64,000 nt of DNA from contig UBTA01000060.1 in the NCBI GenBank assembly GCA_900468065.1, forward strand, positions 1-64,000. Direction: 5' to 3'. Below the pieces are notes generated by a model. The model saw nothing but the letters and a program-made list of their open reading frames with translations, was not told the origin of the DNA and did not search any database. The stretch is from Hyphomicrobiales bacterium. Its GTDB lineage: Bacteria; Pseudomonadota; Alphaproteobacteria; Rhizobiales; Rhizobiaceae. The position numbers and the translations under genes are program-made. How positions within the stretch are numbered: the first letter of the stretch is position 1; the number at the start of each line of letters is the position of its first letter. Shown here piece after piece: positions 62,281 to 64,000 of the stretch.

Positions 62281-64000
62281 CAAACAAGCTCCTCGTAGAC
62301 GCGACAGAGGCCGCGCAAATTGCAGAAACGGCAGGGTTCTTTTACTGCATCAATGGCAAGCCCAGCAGGTCGCAGATCACCTGTATCGGCGAAGCCGGCC
62401 GCAAGCAGAGTCCCATTCGTGGTGAGATCGTGCCAGAGACGCCAATCGTTTGTCACATGGCCAAGCGTAGCGAGGTCATCTATATCCGCTTCAATAGGAT
62501 TGCCGGTCAGAATGGAGCCCGGAACCGCTACGATGCGCCGCTGGCGCAGCAGAAAATAGCCTCCCGGAGCACCTGTCCCATCGCTGGCCGAAAGTCCGCG
62601 ATAGATGGCTAGCTGGATGGCACGCCCGGACGCGACTTCCTCCCTATATCGTCGTTCGGAGCGGGTCCATTTGAGGTCGAGAACTGCGATCCGGTCGCCG
62701 CGACGAACCAGGAGGTCGAGTCTGCCCTGAAGCAGGAGCCGCCCCTGGATACCTTCCCGATCGAGTTCGGACCCGACGATCTCCAGACCTTGAGCATGGA
62801 GCAGGCGAACAAGCGCCTCCAAGGCACGTGGCACCATTTCGCGAGCGGCCGCGAGTTCTCCGGCATGTTCGGGCTGGAGCAGCGGTGCTGCGATCTCGGG
62901 AAGCAGGCTTTCGAAATGTCCAATAGCCGCCGTCCTGATACCGGGTTCGGCGGGTGGTGCGCCCGGAAGGAGGAGCCGGCGGGCGATCTCGTGGGCGAGA
63001 TTTCCGAAGAGCTGGTCGGTGCCTGGGATTTCTGCAAAACGACCCGGCCGAAGATTGAGAATATCCTGGGCGAACCAGCTCAATTGACAGTTCAACATCC
63101 GTGTCAACGAAGTCGCGCTCTCACGACGGGTGTCGGTAAGGCGTGTCGTTCCCGGCGGCATTGTCCAGACTGGAACCCCTGCTGGCGGCTGCACTTGCCG
63201 TTCAACAAGCTGGCGAGGAAGTATCCTGCCGGCAAGCATGGCATCGGGTTCACGCAGCAGCCGTTCCGCCTTGAAGGTGATCGCCGCCCCGCTTTCTTTC
63301 AGCAGAGGCCGCAAACGGTGCGCCATGGGATGAAGGGTTGTCTGCGCGTCGCGCGCAAGCGCTGGACGCACGAGAATGACGTTTCCAAGGGCACGCCGGA
63401 TGGCGCCACTATGGGCGGCCTCGATCCGACGCGCAATCGCCGGTGAAGCATCGATCTCCACTCCATTGGTAATGAGCGCTTCGCGCTCGGCATTGTCCCA
63501 TGGTGTGGTGGCAATCTTCTCGCCACGACCAACAAAATTCCACCATATGACGCGCCGGGCTGAGGACCACAATGCTCCCGGCGCCTTGATGGCACGAACA
63601 GCTCCAGCTTCCGGGACATGCTCCGGATTGGGAACGCCCTCCGACAGGACTTGCGAGACCACCCGCTCGACAAGGAGGGCGGGAATGACCGAAAGCTCCA
63701 GGCGGCTCAGGGCGTCAGACATAGCAGCTGCAGCATTCGAAACTGCCATCAGCAAGCGGTCTCCCTCGCCACCGTCCGAACGCATCGCCCAAGCGGCTAC
63801 TCTCCCGCAGATCGCCATAGCCTCGGACAGCGGGATCCCCTCGCTTCTCGCAAAGCGTCCGACCGCCGTCCATGCACGCCATTCTGCAAGCGTCGTGTCG
63901 GACTTTCGGCGCGCTGTATCCGCGTCAGATTGTGTATTGATTTCGAGTAGGCGGGCTTCAATTTGGGTCCATGCCTCTCGCCAAACACGGCCACCGACAC
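62280..64000 (-). CDS. AddB-like PD-(D/E)XK nuclease, 5' end outside window
   Basis: The visible 573 codons are open to the right edge; the N-terminus lies beyond it, so the true start is not seen. The C-terminal half is a PD-(D/E)XK nuclease: LFGNLAHEIARRLL (near 62990), GRLDLLVRRGDRIAVLDLKW with the D and the DxK (by RIAVLDLKW), then QLAIYRG. The end, EPCRFCNLRGLCRVYEEL, has three cysteines as in the Fe-S-containing AddB/Cas4-like nucleases. A fourth ligand upstream would be expected. It overlaps the UvrD-like gene by TGATG, so the two form an AddAB-like pair. Confidence 0.82.
   Translation of the reverse strand, partial: VGGRVWREAWTQIEARLLEINTQSDADTARRKSDTTLAEWRAWTAVGRFARSEGIPLSEAMAICGRVAAWAMRSDGGEGDRLLMAVSNAAAAMSDALSRLELSVIPALLVERVVSQVLSEGVPNPEHVPEAGAVRAIKAPGALWSSARRVIWWNFVGRGEKIATTPWDNAEREALITNGVEIDASPAIARRIEAAHSGAIRRALGNVILVRPALARDAQTTLHPMAHRLRPLLKESGAAITFKAERLLREPDAMLAGRILPRQLVERQVQPPAGVPVWTMPPGTTRLTDTRRESATSLTRMLNCQLSWFAQDILNLRPGRFAEIPGTDQLFGNLAHEIARRLLLPGAPPAEPGIRTAAIGHFESLLPEIAAPLLQPEHAGELAAAREMVPRALEALVRLLHAQGLEIVGSELDREGIQGRLLLQGRLDLLVRRGDRIAVLDLKWTRSERRYREEVASGRAIQLAIYRGLSASDGTGAPGGYFLLRQRRIVAVPGSILTGNPIEADIDDLATLGHVTNDWRLWHDLTTNGTLLAAGFADTGDLRPAGLAIDAVKEPCRFCNLRGLCRVYEELV

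Overview
The window looks like accessory DNA from an alphaproteobacterium of the Rhizobiaceae (Rhizobium, Sinorhizobium or Agrobacterium group). The basis is a DUF982 gene, a pRiA4b ORF-3 type gene, tandem ku genes beside a three-domain ligD, a ROSE-like leader in front of an Hsp20 gene, and promoter sequences of the EcfG general-stress type (GGAAC, 16 bases, CGTT). No rRNA, intact tRNA, CRISPR array, integrase or replication gene was seen. The species and replicon cannot be fixed from the sequence alone.

Layout. (1) 0.1-9.7 kb is a stress and DNA-repair block: a ferritin-like DUF2383 protein behind an EcfG-type promoter, a metallophosphoesterase, Hsp20, a frameshifted DUF982 gene, DUF4334 and HARP-like proteins, LigD, a small linked protein and two adjacent ku genes. 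This is a bacterial end-joining set. (2) 9.9-11.9 kb is a Type II restriction-modification pair. (3) 12.2-17.6 kb holds oxidoreductases and two AraC regulators, a small redox or xenobiotic-response cluster. (4) 17.7-19.3 kb has a pRiA4b ORF-3 protein and a Crp/Fnr regulator. (5) 19.8-29.8 kb is a nine-gene operon with a divergent LysR regulator: a substrate-binding protein, ABC ATPase and permease, an FAD oxidoreductase, a class III CoA-transferase, a crotonase, a 7Fe ferredoxin, a DapA-family lyase and an aldehyde dehydrogenase. It probably imports and degrades an unidentified organic compound, ending at 2-oxoglutarate semialdehyde.

(6) 29.8-31.4 kb is a complete insertion sequence whose transposase carries three in-frame TAG codons. 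(7) 32-38 kb holds an MFS transporter, a cupin, a protein of unknown family (paralogous to one at 41.6 kb), a LysR regulator and an Xre regulator, with a strongly structured intergenic stretch at 36.4-36.66 kb.

(8) 38.2-64 kb reads as a defence island: a DGQHR protein with a HEPN-like partner; an NYN/LOTUS protein; a RES-Xre toxin-antitoxin pair; a GHKL ATPase with a phosphoribosyltransferase-like protein; a degraded gene; then an operon of a large IIG/PglX-like adenine methyltransferase, an HNH-DGQHR fusion and a PLD-SNF2 helicase. Facing it is an AddAB-like helicase-nuclease pair that runs off the right edge. A motif of about 25-30 bases (GCCTTGAAAGG, then GAACC), related to the T-arm region of a tRNA read backwards, occurs five times in one orientation at module borders (18.4, 31.7, 38.0, 44.4 and 48.3 kb). 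It may mark insertion boundaries.

The most promising undescribed systems are the 49.9-64 kb set, the 44.9-48.2 kb pair, the 38.2-40.0 kb pair and the boundary repeat.
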